NCBI GenBank assembly: GCA_018056165.1
Contig: JAGPGD010000008.1
Location: 1-63,477 of the forward strand
Direction: 5' to 3'
DNA from: Paludibacteraceae bacterium
GTDB lineage: Bacteria; Bacteroidota; Bacteroidia; Bacteroidales; Paludibacteraceae
DNA length: 63,477 nucleotides
The position numbers and the translations under genes were made by a program. Below are positions 8,641 to 17,966 of this stretch, piece after piece; positions within the stretch are counted from its first letter, which is position 1, and every line of letters starts with the position of its first letter. The notes under the pieces were generated by a model. It did not search any database. It saw only the letters and a program-made list of their open reading frames with translations, and was not told the DNA's origin.

Positions 8641-11307
8641 ATGTATAATTTAAAATTAGATTTCATGAAAGACATCAATTTAAGAAAAAGGAATTTTTTT
8701 AAAAAATTTCTTTTAAAAAGAAGGGAATGGTTTTTATTTTTCTCGTTCTTAACGTGTTTTTTGGTTCCTTTTACCTTAAGAAGTGGAAATAATTTTGTTC
8801 GCACAGATTTCCGTGATGAGACCATTTATTTTGTTATCACCACTCGATTTTATGATGGCGATCCAAGTAATAATGTACAATGCTGGGATGGACAAAGTTT
8901 AAATCAGGGCGATCCTGCCTGGCGAGGGGATTTTAAGGGTTTAATTGAAAAATTAGATTATATTAAAGCTCTCGGCTTTACTGCTATATGGATCACACCA
9001 GTAGTAGAGAACGCCAGTGGTTATGATTATCATGGATATCATGCTTTTAATTTTAAAAAAGTGGATCCGCGTTATGAGTCAACAGACGTAAATTTTCAGA
9101 CCTTAATTAATGCAGTTCATGCTAAAGGAATGAAAATTATTCTGGATATTGTGTTAAACCATACAGGAAATTTTGGTGAAGCAACTTTATGTCCTATGTT
9201 TGAAAAAGATTATTCTGCTGATTTATCAGACATAAATGCTTCTATGAAACGTATTAAAAATGGAATTTTACCTGATAACTATGAAAATTTATTACCAGGT
9301 GATCAATATCAGGCTCGGTTGGCACGTATGAAAAATACAGATGGACAAAATCATGATGTTAATAACTACTGGCATCATTTTGGAAATTTCAACTGGGATG
9401 ATATTACCTGTCAATGGGCACAAATAGCAGGTGATTGCGTGGACTTGAATACCGAAAATCCACTGGTTTACAACTATCTGATTGATGCTTATGGACAATT
9501 TATTCGTATGGGCGTTGATGGTTTCCGTATCGATACAGGTCGACATATCAACAGGCTTGTTTTTAATAAGGTTTTTATTCCGGCTTTTCAACGAATTGCG
9601 AATGAATGCGGAAACGACAATTTTTTTATTTTCAGTGAGATATGCACGCGCGATAGAAATTATTGGTACCGAAACACGGCTGCCATGTCAACACCTTTCT
9701 ATACATGGAAAGATTCCAGAAATTATGACTGGACAGAGGATGCTTCCTATTTTCAAACCACATGGATTAAAGGAACTAGTGATGAATTTTTGAACAACAC
9801 CAATCAACGTTCTTGTGTACAAAATTATAATGACAATGTTGATACTTCTATTCAGCCATCATCCAATAATGCTTTTTTGAATGGAAATGATTATCACACT
9901 CCTGATCATTCGATGCATTCAGGAATGAATGTAATTGATTTTCCGATGCACTGGAATTTTGAAAGTGCTAAGAGTGCTTTTCGTATAGCTTGTGAAGGTG
10001 ACCATGCTTACAATGATCCTACTTATAATGTAGTTTATGTTGATTCACATGATTATGCACCTGATGGTGCACCTGAAAGTCAACGTTTTGCTAAGCCACA
10101 AGATGTTTGGGCGGAAAATTTATGTTTGATGTACACTTTCCGAGGAATACCGTGTGTTTATTATGGTAGTGAAATTGAATTTAAAAAGGGATGCCCTATT
10201 GATAAAGGTCCAACTATTCCTTTAAAGGAATCGGGTCGTGCTTACTACGGCGGATATATCTCTGGGACACTTAATGTAAATGATTTTGCAAGTTACAGCA
10301 ATGCTACCGGAAATGTGGCTGTTACTCTGAAACATCCGCTGGCTCGTCATATTCAACGCCTGAGTCAAATCAGAATGGCAATACCTGCACTCCGTAAAGG
10401 AGAATATTCTACCGAAGGACAACAGAACAACTTGGCATTTAAGCGCCGCTATGTGGATGCCACTACCGACAGTTATGTGTGTGTAGCTATTTCTGAAAGT
10501 TTTACGTTTAACAATGTATTGAATGGTACTTATGTAGACGCCATAACAGGTGATACGAAAGTTGTGACCAACAATAAACTTACCGTTAATGTGCCGAGTA
10601 AAGGAAATATGCGGGTATATGTTTTAAATACTGAAAAAACACCTGCACCAGGAAAAATTGGCGTTGATGGAAAATATTTGTATGGTACAGCTCCTGTAAT
10701 AGAAGATCAAGGTACGTATCCGGATGAAACAGAACCATTAATAGAAGAAAATACAGAGCCTGTTGTTCCTCAAGAACCAGTTTTAATGGAGGGTGAAAAA
10801 GCTATCTTTTTTGAAAAGCCATCTGGTTGGGGTAGTAATATTAATGTCTATATTTATTATGAGAACAATGGCAATGTTATTATGATTACAAAAGCATGGC
10901 CTGGTAATGCTGCTACTAAATTGGGGAATAATGTTTATAAATTTAATTTTGAAGGAGAAATTACTAATTGGAAAGTTCTGTTCAACGATGGGACTGGTAA
11001 TCAAGCTCCTGGAGGAGGTCAACCGGGATTTGTTGTAGTGAATGGAGGTTATTATAAGGTTACAGGTTTAGATCATATTGTTTCGGTATCAAGTGCTCTA
11101 CCTACCATTGCTAATGAGTTGCCTTTGAAATTTTACAGTAAGGATAATACTTTATATATTTATAGTGCTGTTGAAGGAGATTTTCTGCTGTTTGGTATTA
11201 ATGGACTGGTAATTAGGAATTTAGATATTAAACAGGGAGAAAATGTTTTTTATGGCATTCCCAAAGGGGTATATTTGATTAATCGCCAGAAAGTGGTTAT
11301 ATATTAA
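8641..11307 (+). CDS. Secreted GH13 alpha-amylase family enzyme, CBM26-like module, T9SS sorting domain
   Basis: Alpha-glucan hydrolase of the GH13 family, closer to the cyclomaltodextrinase/CGTase-like branch than its neighbour (starts IYFVITTRFYDGD; WRGDFKGL motif). Catalytic regions: DIVLNH 169-174, GFRIDTG with nucleophile Asp298, FSEIC with Glu333, and VDSHD with Asp471 (SHD instead of NHD, as in several GH13 groups). The C-terminus has one CBM26-like module (about 714-815) and a sorting domain (818-888) with the same LPLKFYSKDN start as the other amylases. The start is uncertain: the Met at 8665 gives a more ordinary, though long and very basic, signal peptide than the ATG at 8641. It lies 19 nt downstream of the first amylase. 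Confidence 0.9.
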   Translation: MYNLKLDFMKDINLRKRNFFKKFLLKRREWFLFFSFLTCFLVPFTLRSGNNFVRTDFRDETIYFVITTRFYDGDPSNNVQCWDGQSLNQGDPAWRGDFKGLIEKLDYIKALGFTAIWITPVVENASGYDYHGYHAFNFKKVDPRYESTDVNFQTLINAVHAKGMKIILDIVLNHTGNFGEATLCPMFEKDYSADLSDINASMKRIKNGILPDNYENLLPGDQYQARLARMKNTDGQNHDVNNYWHHFGNFNWDDITCQWAQIAGDCVDLNTENPLVYNYLIDAYGQFIRMGVDGFRIDTGRHINRLVFNKVFIPAFQRIANECGNDNFFIFSEICTRDRNYWYRNTAAMSTPFYTWKDSRNYDWTEDASYFQTTWIKGTSDEFLNNTNQRSCVQNYNDNVDTSIQPSSNNAFLNGNDYHTPDHSMHSGMNVIDFPMHWNFESAKSAFRIACEGDHAYNDPTYNVVYVDSHDYAPDGAPESQRFAKPQDVWAENLCLMYTFRGIPCVYYGSEIEFKKGCPIDKGPTIPLKESGRAYYGGYISGTLNVNDFASYSNATGNVAVTLKHPLARHIQRLSQIRMAIPALRKGEYSTEGQQNNLAFKRRYVDATTDSYVCVAISESFTFNNVLNGTYVDAITGDTKVVTNNKLTVNVPSKGNMRVYVLNTEKTPAPGKIGVDGKYLYGTAPVIEDQGTYPDETEPLIEENTEPVVPQEPVLMEGEKAIFFEKPSGWGSNINVYIYYENNGNVIMITKAWPGNAATKLGNNVYKFNFEGEITNWKVLFNDGTGNQAPGGGQPGFVVVNGGYYKVTGLDHIVSVSSALPTIANELPLKFYSKDNTLYIYSAVEGDFLLFGINGLVIRNLDIKQGENVFYGIPKGVYLINRQKVVIY

Positions 11308-11460
11308 AGTGATTTTTTAAAATTTGATTTTTTGACATATTAATGTTTTTAAATTGGAAGTATTTCTTTATCTAAAAAGGAATTTATTCTTAATTATTAG
11401 TTGCAATTTTAAAAAAGGACTTCCTTTCAAAATTTTTTAATACTTATAAATTAATTTATT

Positions 11461-14403
11461 ATGAAAAAATTATTTTTGTCTGTTCTTTTTTTGTCGATAA
11501 TCAGGGTTGCCTTGTTGGCTGTCAATCCGCCCATTTACATTGCCTTTCAGTGGCACATGCATCAACCCATCTATCAACCCGGTGAAACAGTAATTGAAAC
11601 GCATAATTCGGGAGTGTTATCATATAATTTATATGATGTTTTTACTTCCAGAACAGGACCTTACACTACGTGGCCATCTAATGCAGTTAATAAAATGTTG
11701 TCATTTGATCATGCAGGAGCTCAGGTGAGTTTTTCGGGCTCATTGATAGAAAATCTGAATATTTTGGAAGCAAATGGTATTGGTTTTTCTAATTGGAAAT
11801 CAGCCTGGCAAAATATGATTCCTAAAAAAACAAGTTTAGGAAATCAACGACTGGATATGGTTGCTTTTGGTTATCATCATCCCATTATGCCTTTAATTGA
11901 TAGAGAAGATATTGAAAAACAAATTCAGAAACATAAAGAGGCTTTTGCAGCAAATTTTCCTGGTTTACCCTATTCAAAAGGTATATTTCCTCCAGAAAAT
12001 GCTTTTGAAGAGCATATCATACCTGCTTTAAAAAATTCTGGATTGGATTGGGTAATGGTAGATAATATTCATTTTGATCGGACTTGTAACGGTTATCCCT
12101 GGGGAAATGGAGGTTCTATTGTTGAGGTAAACAAAGCAGATATAGTTAATCCAAATCCTAATGACTGGCAAAAATTAAATGGATTATGGGCTCCACTTCC
12201 AGTTTCAGCTGCATGGGGACATCGGCCTCATTGGATGAAATATGTTGATCCGGCTACAGGTATGGAATATAAAATGATAGCTGTGCCAACTTCTACTTTT
12301 TTTGGAAATGAAGATGGTCGTGGCGGTTTTGGAGCTTTGAACTATGAAGCTACCTTGAGCCAGTTGGAAAGTTATAATACCGATCCGGCTCATCCCATAT
12401 TGGTCGTTTTGCATCATGATGGAGATAATCATGGCGGTGGAACGGACAGTTATTACGGAAGTAATTTTGATAACTTTGTCAGCTGGCTGAATGCCAATCC
12501 GCAACGTTTTGTCTGCACCACCATTCAGGATTATCTGGATCAATTTCCTCCTGCCGATAATGATGTGATTCATGTAGAAGCAGGAAGTTGGTATGGGGCA
12601 GGTGCCGATCCAGAATTTCTTAAATGGAATGGTGATCCTGTAAATGGTTATAGTCCTGATCGGAATAGCTGGTCAGTCATAACAGCAGCGTCCAATATTG
12701 TAAAAACAGCAGAGCAAATTAATCCTTCTTCATCGGATACAAAAGCAGCATGGGATTATTTATTAGTTGGGGAAACCAGTTGTTACTGGTATTGGGATGG
12801 CACCGAAGATTGGGATAATAAACCTACCCGAGCTGCCAATTTGGCTACAACAGCCGCTATGAAAGTAGTAAATACAAGCTCTGACCTTACTCCTCCTTCT
12901 ATTTATCATCCTCAACGTGATCCTTATAATCCTGGTGAAACAGAATGGGGAGTTGTTCAATCTTCAGATTTTACGGTTTGGTCTTATGTTTATGATGTGA
13001 GTGGACTTTCTTCTGTAAAATTGAAATATCGGCTCGATAAGGATGGAAAAAATCCCATTTCAAGCAATCAAAATGAAACTTATGCAGGTGGCGATGAAGT
13101 TGGTTCCTGGCTGGAAATTCCTATGACCTCGAAAAGTATTCCATCTAAAGGGTTGACTCCAAATTATAAAGCTGATGAATATTCGGCGCAAATTACCGGC
13201 GTTCGCAACAAACTGGTGGATTATTATATCGAAGCTACAGACAGCAAAGGAAATGTAGCACGTTCCATGATTTTGCATACATGGGTAGGCTCAGGAGGCG
13301 CAACTTCATCCACTACGCTTTCTGTTTCACCTCAAGGTGGTTATTATGAAGGTGGAGTGACCGTAACTTTAATAGCTACTGGCGAAAATGAACCGGTTTA
13401 TATTTATTATACATTAGATGGAACGACTCCTACGATTAATTCCACCAGAGTTTCTTCAGGAAGTACTATAATCATCACACAAAATAAAACAACGTTAAAA
13501 GCAATTGCTATTGACAGTGAAGGGATTGAATCATCCATAGTCTCGTATGTATATTATACGGAGGCACCGGCGGGGATTACGGTAAGATTTAAGAAGCCAG
13601 ATGAATGGAATGCAGTTTATTTTTATGCCTGGAATGATGTTTCGACTACTATATTAGGTCCCTGGCCAGGGACACAAATTACATCTGATGCCAGTGGTTG
13701 GTATTCCTATCTTTTTGAAGGTATGCCGAGTGTTAATTTAGTATTTAATAATGGTAGTGGAAGTCAGACGGTAGATGTAACGAATATAGTGAGTGATACC
13801 TGTTTGCAAACCAATGGTATATCGAATGGGAAATATCTTGTAGTAAGTTCAGAATGTGGAGAGGCGGGGAGTTCTACTAGTGATATTACCTTGTTACCTG
13901 GAGAGCAAGCTATTTTTTTTGAAAAGACAAATGATTGGGGGAGCAATATTCATGTTTACATTTATGGACCTTCTGGTGAAATAACAAGTGGATGGCCGGG
14001 TGATGCCGCAACAGCCTTAACAGACAATGTGTTTAAGTTTAATTTAACTGGTGAAATTAATAATTGGAAGGTTTTATTTAACGATGGGGGGAGTCATCAA
14101 GCCCCTGGAGCAGGTCAGCCAGGTTTTGACGTTGTAAATGGAGGTTATTATAAAGCTACAGGATTAGATCATGTAGTTTCAGTATCCAGTGCTATACCTA
14201 CAATTGCTAAAGAGTTGCCTTTGAAATTTTACAGTAAGGATAATGCTTTATATGTTTATAGCGAAATCGAAGGTAATTATCCTTTGTATAGTATTAATGG
14301 AATGTTAGTGAGATATTTAGATATTAAGCAAGGAGAAAATATCTTTTATGGTATTCCAAAAGGTTTTTATATTGTTGAAAAGAAAAAAGTAGTAGTATAT
14401 TAA
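11461..14403 (+). CDS. Secreted GH57 amylase with CBM26 modules and T9SS sorting domain
   Basis: GH57 retaining alpha-glucanase. A signal peptide (1-20) precedes the barrel. Family signatures visible: HMHQP at 32-36, GYHHP at 137-141, FPPEN with candidate nucleophile Glu179, HHDGDNHGGG at 318-327 holding the candidate acid/base Asp, and WYWDG at about 443-447. After the catalytic part come an Ig-like domain (474-613), a chitobiase-like beta-sandwich (616-700), a CBM26 (702-800), a second CBM26-like module (809-907) and the T9SS domain (911-980). The last three modules are almost identical in DNA to those of the GH13 gene at 6267-8621. GH57 enzymes are usually intracellular, so this exported, multi-CBM form is unusual. 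A strong bidirectional terminator follows. Confidence 0.9.
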   Translation: MKKLFLSVLFLSIIRVALLAVNPPIYIAFQWHMHQPIYQPGETVIETHNSGVLSYNLYDVFTSRTGPYTTWPSNAVNKMLSFDHAGAQVSFSGSLIENLNILEANGIGFSNWKSAWQNMIPKKTSLGNQRLDMVAFGYHHPIMPLIDREDIEKQIQKHKEAFAANFPGLPYSKGIFPPENAFEEHIIPALKNSGLDWVMVDNIHFDRTCNGYPWGNGGSIVEVNKADIVNPNPNDWQKLNGLWAPLPVSAAWGHRPHWMKYVDPATGMEYKMIAVPTSTFFGNEDGRGGFGALNYEATLSQLESYNTDPAHPILVVLHHDGDNHGGGTDSYYGSNFDNFVSWLNANPQRFVCTTIQDYLDQFPPADNDVIHVEAGSWYGAGADPEFLKWNGDPVNGYSPDRNSWSVITAASNIVKTAEQINPSSSDTKAAWDYLLVGETSCYWYWDGTEDWDNKPTRAANLATTAAMKVVNTSSDLTPPSIYHPQRDPYNPGETEWGVVQSSDFTVWSYVYDVSGLSSVKLKYRLDKDGKNPISSNQNETYAGGDEVGSWLEIPMTSKSIPSKGLTPNYKADEYSAQITGVRNKLVDYYIEATDSKGNVARSMILHTWVGSGGATSSTTLSVSPQGGYYEGGVTVTLIATGENEPVYIYYTLDGTTPTINSTRVSSGSTIIITQNKTTLKAIAIDSEGIESSIVSYVYYTEAPAGITVRFKKPDEWNAVYFYAWNDVSTTILGPWPGTQITSDASGWYSYLFEGMPSVNLVFNNGSGSQTVDVTNIVSDTCLQTNGISNGKYLVVSSECGEAGSSTSDITLLPGEQAIFFEKTNDWGSNIHVYIYGPSGEITSGWPGDAATALTDNVFKFNLTGEINNWKVLFNDGGSHQAPGAGQPGFDVVNGGYYKATGLDHVVSVSSAIPTIAKELPLKFYSKDNALYVYSEIEGNYPLYSINGMLVRYLDIKQGENIFYGIPKGFYIVEKKKVVVY

Positions 14404-14419
14404 AAAAATAAAGTTTCAG

Positions 14420-14462
14420 AAATCAGTGATGAGAGATAATTATTAAAACTCATCACTGATTT
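14420..14462. terminator. Bidirectional terminator between convergent genes
   Basis: A perfect 14-bp stem (AAATCAGTGATGAG with CTCATCACTGATTT) and 15-nt loop are followed by a T run on the + strand. It lies between the stop codons of the GH57 gene and the DUF4301 gene, so it can serve both strands; the T run on the - strand is weaker. Confidence 0.8.
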
Positions 14463-14493
14463 TTTGTTTTCTTAAATCTAACAGTATCATTTT

Positions 14494-16029
14494 TTATTCT
14501 TTTGTTTGATGCTCAGGACGGAGCAAGTCCATCACTGTTTTTACAGGATTGAAAGTTTCTAAGGGCACTTCTACAAAAATTGTATTCCAGTCACTCATTG
14601 CTCCATTCCATAACCCTGGAAGTTCCAGTGCCTTTAATTTTTTTCCATTTTTTGTTTTAATAGAAATAAACCCTGCCTTTTTATCTACATAGTTTAACAG
14701 ATTAAATTTTTCTCCTTTATAGTTTTTTACAGCACATACCAAATCCACAGGATTAAAATGGGTAGAACGTTCCATTTTTTCTTTATCAGCAGGATTTTGT
14801 GTATTAATTTGTGCGCTTTCTAAAATTTGAAGAGAAATGGTGCCATCCGCATTGACGATAAAAAAAGGTCCACCTCCTGGCTCTCCTACATTTTTTACCA
14901 TGCCGCAAACTCGTAAAGGGCGATTCAGTTTGGTAATTAAATAATTTCTAAGAGAACAAATATCGAATGCAGAAATATTAGGATGATAAATATTTAAGGT
15001 CTTTTCAGTAAATTGTAAAATTTCATTTAATTTTCTTTCTGGTATGTTTTTATTTTCTAATTCGTTCAAATATTGAAAACATTGATGTTGAATATTGGTT
15101 AGAAGTCCAGCCAGAATTTTTTTGTAAGTTACAGTTGGTCCTTTCAAAGCATCAGGTACTACATTGTCAATGTTTTTTATAAAAATAATATCACTATTGA
15201 GATCATTCAAATTTTCAATCAAAGCCCCGTGTCCACCCGGTCTGAAAACAAGTTTGCCATTTTCACGAATCGGTTGATTGTTCATGTCTACAGCAATGGT
15301 ATCGGTACTGGGTTTTTGTTCGGAAAAACTTACGGAATAATGAACTTTAAATTTTTTCTCATATTTTTCTTTTACTTCACTAATATGTTGCTCGAATAAG
15401 GCTTTGTGTTGAGGAGAAACAGTAAAGTGAATATTTACTTCTTTTTGAGCATTAACTGTGTAAAGTGCACCTTCTACTAAATGTTCTTGAACTGGAGTTC
15501 TTTTTTCGTCAGGATAAGTATGAAATAACAACAACCCTTTTGGCAAAGAGCCATAATTTAATCCCCTTTCATTCAATAAATTTTCAATAATGATTTTGTA
15601 TTCTTTTTCATGTATTAGCATTTGAATATTTTTACCTGTGTTTTTTACACAAGTTTCATTTAATAGGTCATAGAAAGCAAATTTATCAATTTCAGAAAAG
15701 AATTGACAAATAACTCCATTTGAAGGAATTTCCTCTTTACTTTCCAAAAATTCATACAAATCCTTGAACATTCTGCTGGCAGCACCCGATGCGGGAACAA
15801 ATTTCATTATTTCTATTTTGCTCTGGTACAGATATTTATCCCACAATGCTATTAATTTTTTCTTCTCGTTTTCTTGGATTTTCAAAATTCCGTCATCTAC
15901 TGTTGCAGGTCGTACAATTTCTAAGAAAGGAAAACCCGTTTCAAAAAAGCGGAGCTGTTCTTCAATCTGGGATATGGTTAATCCTTTTTCTCGTAAAGTG
16001 ATTTCATCAAAAGGTGACAAGTGAATCAT
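14494..16029 (-). CDS. DUF4301 family protein, nucleotidyltransferase-like
   Basis: The whole 511-residue protein matches the Bacteroidota-specific DUF4301 family. Its biochemical role is not established. Visible motifs: KFVPASGAASRMFKDL near residue 76 and RPGGHGALIENLNDL from 262. The latter resembles the GGHG/GHGD loop of UTP-hexose-1-phosphate uridylyltransferases, so a nucleotide-sugar role is a reasonable inference but unproven. No signal peptide, so cytoplasmic. It is the last gene of a possible - strand operon, 60 nt after the lipoprotein gene. Confidence 0.8.
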   Translation of the reverse strand: MIHLSPFDEITLREKGLTISQIEEQLRFFETGFPFLEIVRPATVDDGILKIQENEKKKLIALWDKYLYQSKIEIMKFVPASGAASRMFKDLYEFLESKEEIPSNGVICQFFSEIDKFAFYDLLNETCVKNTGKNIQMLIHEKEYKIIIENLLNERGLNYGSLPKGLLLFHTYPDEKRTPVQEHLVEGALYTVNAQKEVNIHFTVSPQHKALFEQHISEVKEKYEKKFKVHYSVSFSEQKPSTDTIAVDMNNQPIRENGKLVFRPGGHGALIENLNDLNSDIIFIKNIDNVVPDALKGPTVTYKKILAGLLTNIQHQCFQYLNELENKNIPERKLNEILQFTEKTLNIYHPNISAFDICSLRNYLITKLNRPLRVCGMVKNVGEPGGGPFFIVNADGTISLQILESAQINTQNPADKEKMERSTHFNPVDLVCAVKNYKGEKFNLLNYVDKKAGFISIKTKNGKKLKALELPGLWNGAMSDWNTIFVEVPLETFNPVKTVMDLLRPEHQTKE

Positions 16030-16089
16030 ACGCTATTTTTTGGAATGTTATATTACAAAATAAGATATCTTATATTCTTTAACAAAGCA

Positions 16090-17097
16090 TTATTCGCCTA
16101 ATTGAATTTCTAATAATTCGATTTCCTCTTTTCTTTTGATCAATTCATTTCGATAATTTGAAATTCTGATAATAGTTTCCTTATCTACTGTCGTTACATT
16201 TAAAAATGATTTTAGTGAAAGGGTAGCATATTCAATAGCTTTATTTAAATCGCCAAGAATTTCATAAGCTATAGCTATATTATTGGCTGCTTGAGCTTGT
16301 AATTTTGTGTTTTTGGTTGTTTGAATCGCTTTATCCCATAATTGAATGGCAGCTTCCCAATTTTTATAATAAACAGAATCCATAGCCTGACGCATCAATT
16401 TGTTTCGAGGATTGAAAAAGTACCGATCTACTTTTTCCCAGTAAGGTACGAAACGTTTTACACAATTTCTTCCTGCATATAAAGCTGCATCAATTTGAGC
16501 ATCAATTTTATTTGGAAGTTGAGCTAAAGCAGCTTGACGTGAATAATTTTCTGATTCCCAATACATCGAATCTTTAAATTGTAAGACTGTAAAATCTGTC
16601 TTATCAGGATAATGAATACTCCAGTAGGTTTCTATAAAAACTTCAAAAGTGGAAAGAAAAGAATTCTCATCTTCTACAAAATATTCTGTTAAAATATCTG
16701 TTTCTTTCAGTTTGTTTAAAGCAAGAATTGCATCACTTTTATAATTGGAACAAAGTTGGGTTACTACTTCTGGTGTCAAATAATAAATAGACGTATCATT
16801 TTTGGTTTTATTAAGGGAATTTAATTCCAGCAAAACATTCTGAAAAAAACCTCGATTTATCAATTCTTCTGTGAGAGCACTTAAACAATAAATTGAAAGG
16901 CTATCTTTGGTAAATGATTTTTTTGATGGTTGAATAGAATCTTGGGGAGTATTATTTACAATTAATAAATTGTTTACTTCGGGTGGAAAAGCTACCTGAG
17001 CAGGTCGTAATACGTCCAGCGTAGTAAATAACAAGCTGGAACAAGAGCTTAGCAAGATATTTATGAAAATAACAATCAGGTAACTACACTTTTTCAT
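16090..17097 (-). CDS. DUF6340-type lipoprotein with TPR-like helices
   Basis: The N-terminus is a lipoprotein signal with lipobox LLSSC (Cys19), so the mature 317-residue protein should be membrane-anchored. The rest matches the pattern of DUF6340 lipoproteins of Bacteroidota: a conserved N-terminal alpha/beta part, then a C-terminal tetratricopeptide-like segment (roughly 225-300, with WEAAIQLWDKAI and AANNIAIAYEILGDLNKAIEY). Function unknown; TPR repeats suggest protein-protein contact at the envelope. It lies 16 nt downstream of the metallo-hydrolase and may be co-transcribed with it. Confidence 0.75.
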   Translation of the reverse strand: MKKCSYLIVIFINILLSSCSSLLFTTLDVLRPAQVAFPPEVNNLLIVNNTPQDSIQPSKKSFTKDSLSIYCLSALTEELINRGFFQNVLLELNSLNKTKNDTSIYYLTPEVVTQLCSNYKSDAILALNKLKETDILTEYFVEDENSFLSTFEVFIETYWSIHYPDKTDFTVLQFKDSMYWESENYSRQAALAQLPNKIDAQIDAALYAGRNCVKRFVPYWEKVDRYFFNPRNKLMRQAMDSVYYKNWEAAIQLWDKAIQTTKNTKLQAQAANNIAIAYEILGDLNKAIEYATLSLKSFLNVTTVDKETIIRISNYRNELIKRKEEIELLEIQLGE

Positions 17098-17113
17098 TTT
17101 TATTAAAGTTAAG

Positions 17114-17866
17114 TTAGTTTATTTCAATTTCTAATCCATCATAAGCAAGATGAATATGAGATGGCAAATGAGCTTCCACATCAGCATGTTTTCCCATGTC
17201 GTGGCTGATATGCGTAAAATAAGTTTCTTTGGCGTTGATTTTTTCAGACAGCTCAATGGCTTCTTGCAACGATAAATGAGATATATGAGGAAACTGTCTG
17301 AGAGCATTGATCACGAGCAAATCTAAATATTGAAGCTGTTCAATTGCTTTATTGTCTAAAGTTTTTACATCTGTAAGATAAGCAATGTTACCTATCCGAA
17401 ATCCTAAAATAGGCAATTTGGCATGCATAACTCTCACTGCCTGAATTTCAACCTGATCAATATAGAATTTTGATTTTTCTGTGATCTCATGCAATTGCAA
17501 CATCGGAACCCCCGGATAAAGATTGTCACCAAAACAATAAGGCATATTTTTTTGAATAATATTTAAAACTCTTTTTTCGGCATACAAATGAGATTCTCCC
17601 AATGGACGTAAATCATCAATTCCCCCGATATGGTCGTAATGTTCGTGTGTGAGCAATATTCCGCTTAGTTTGCTAATTTGATAAGTTAATAATTGTTCTC
17701 TTAAATCCGGTCCCGCATCAATTAAAATATTGGTTTTCTGCACATTTACAAGTAGCGAAGCTCTTAATCTTTTGTCTTTTCTATCGGTGGATTGACATGT
17801 TTTACATTGGCATCCAATTTGGGGAATTCCCGTTGAAGTTCCCGTTCCTAAAAATAGTAATTTCAT
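17114..17866 (-). CDS. PhnP-like metallo-beta-lactamase-fold hydrolase
   Basis: A 250-residue MBL-fold enzyme, full length. It has HEHYDH (His74, His76, Asp78, His79), the dinuclear metal site, and a CxCxxC cluster (Cys19, Cys21, Cys24) like the structural zinc site of PhnP. PhnP acts on 5-phosphoribosyl 1,2-cyclic phosphate, but no phosphonate genes are nearby, so the substrate here is only inferred to be a cyclic phosphodiester. Cytoplasmic, no signal peptide. The gene starts 100 nt after the rsmF-like gene. Confidence 0.85.
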   Translation of the reverse strand: MKLLFLGTGTSTGIPQIGCQCKTCQSTDRKDKRLRASLLVNVQKTNILIDAGPDLREQLLTYQISKLSGILLTHEHYDHIGGIDDLRPLGESHLYAEKRVLNIIQKNMPYCFGDNLYPGVPMLQLHEITEKSKFYIDQVEIQAVRVMHAKLPILGFRIGNIAYLTDVKTLDNKAIEQLQYLDLLVINALRQFPHISHLSLQEAIELSEKINAKETYFTHISHDMGKHADVEAHLPSHIHLAYDGLEIEIN

Positions 17867-17966
17867 ATATCTATCTCTGTTCTTTCCTCTGTCAAATTTA
17901 ATGATTAAAAAGTGAATATTTTAATAATTTTTTCAGCAAAAATTCTTACGTGAAAAATATTTTATT

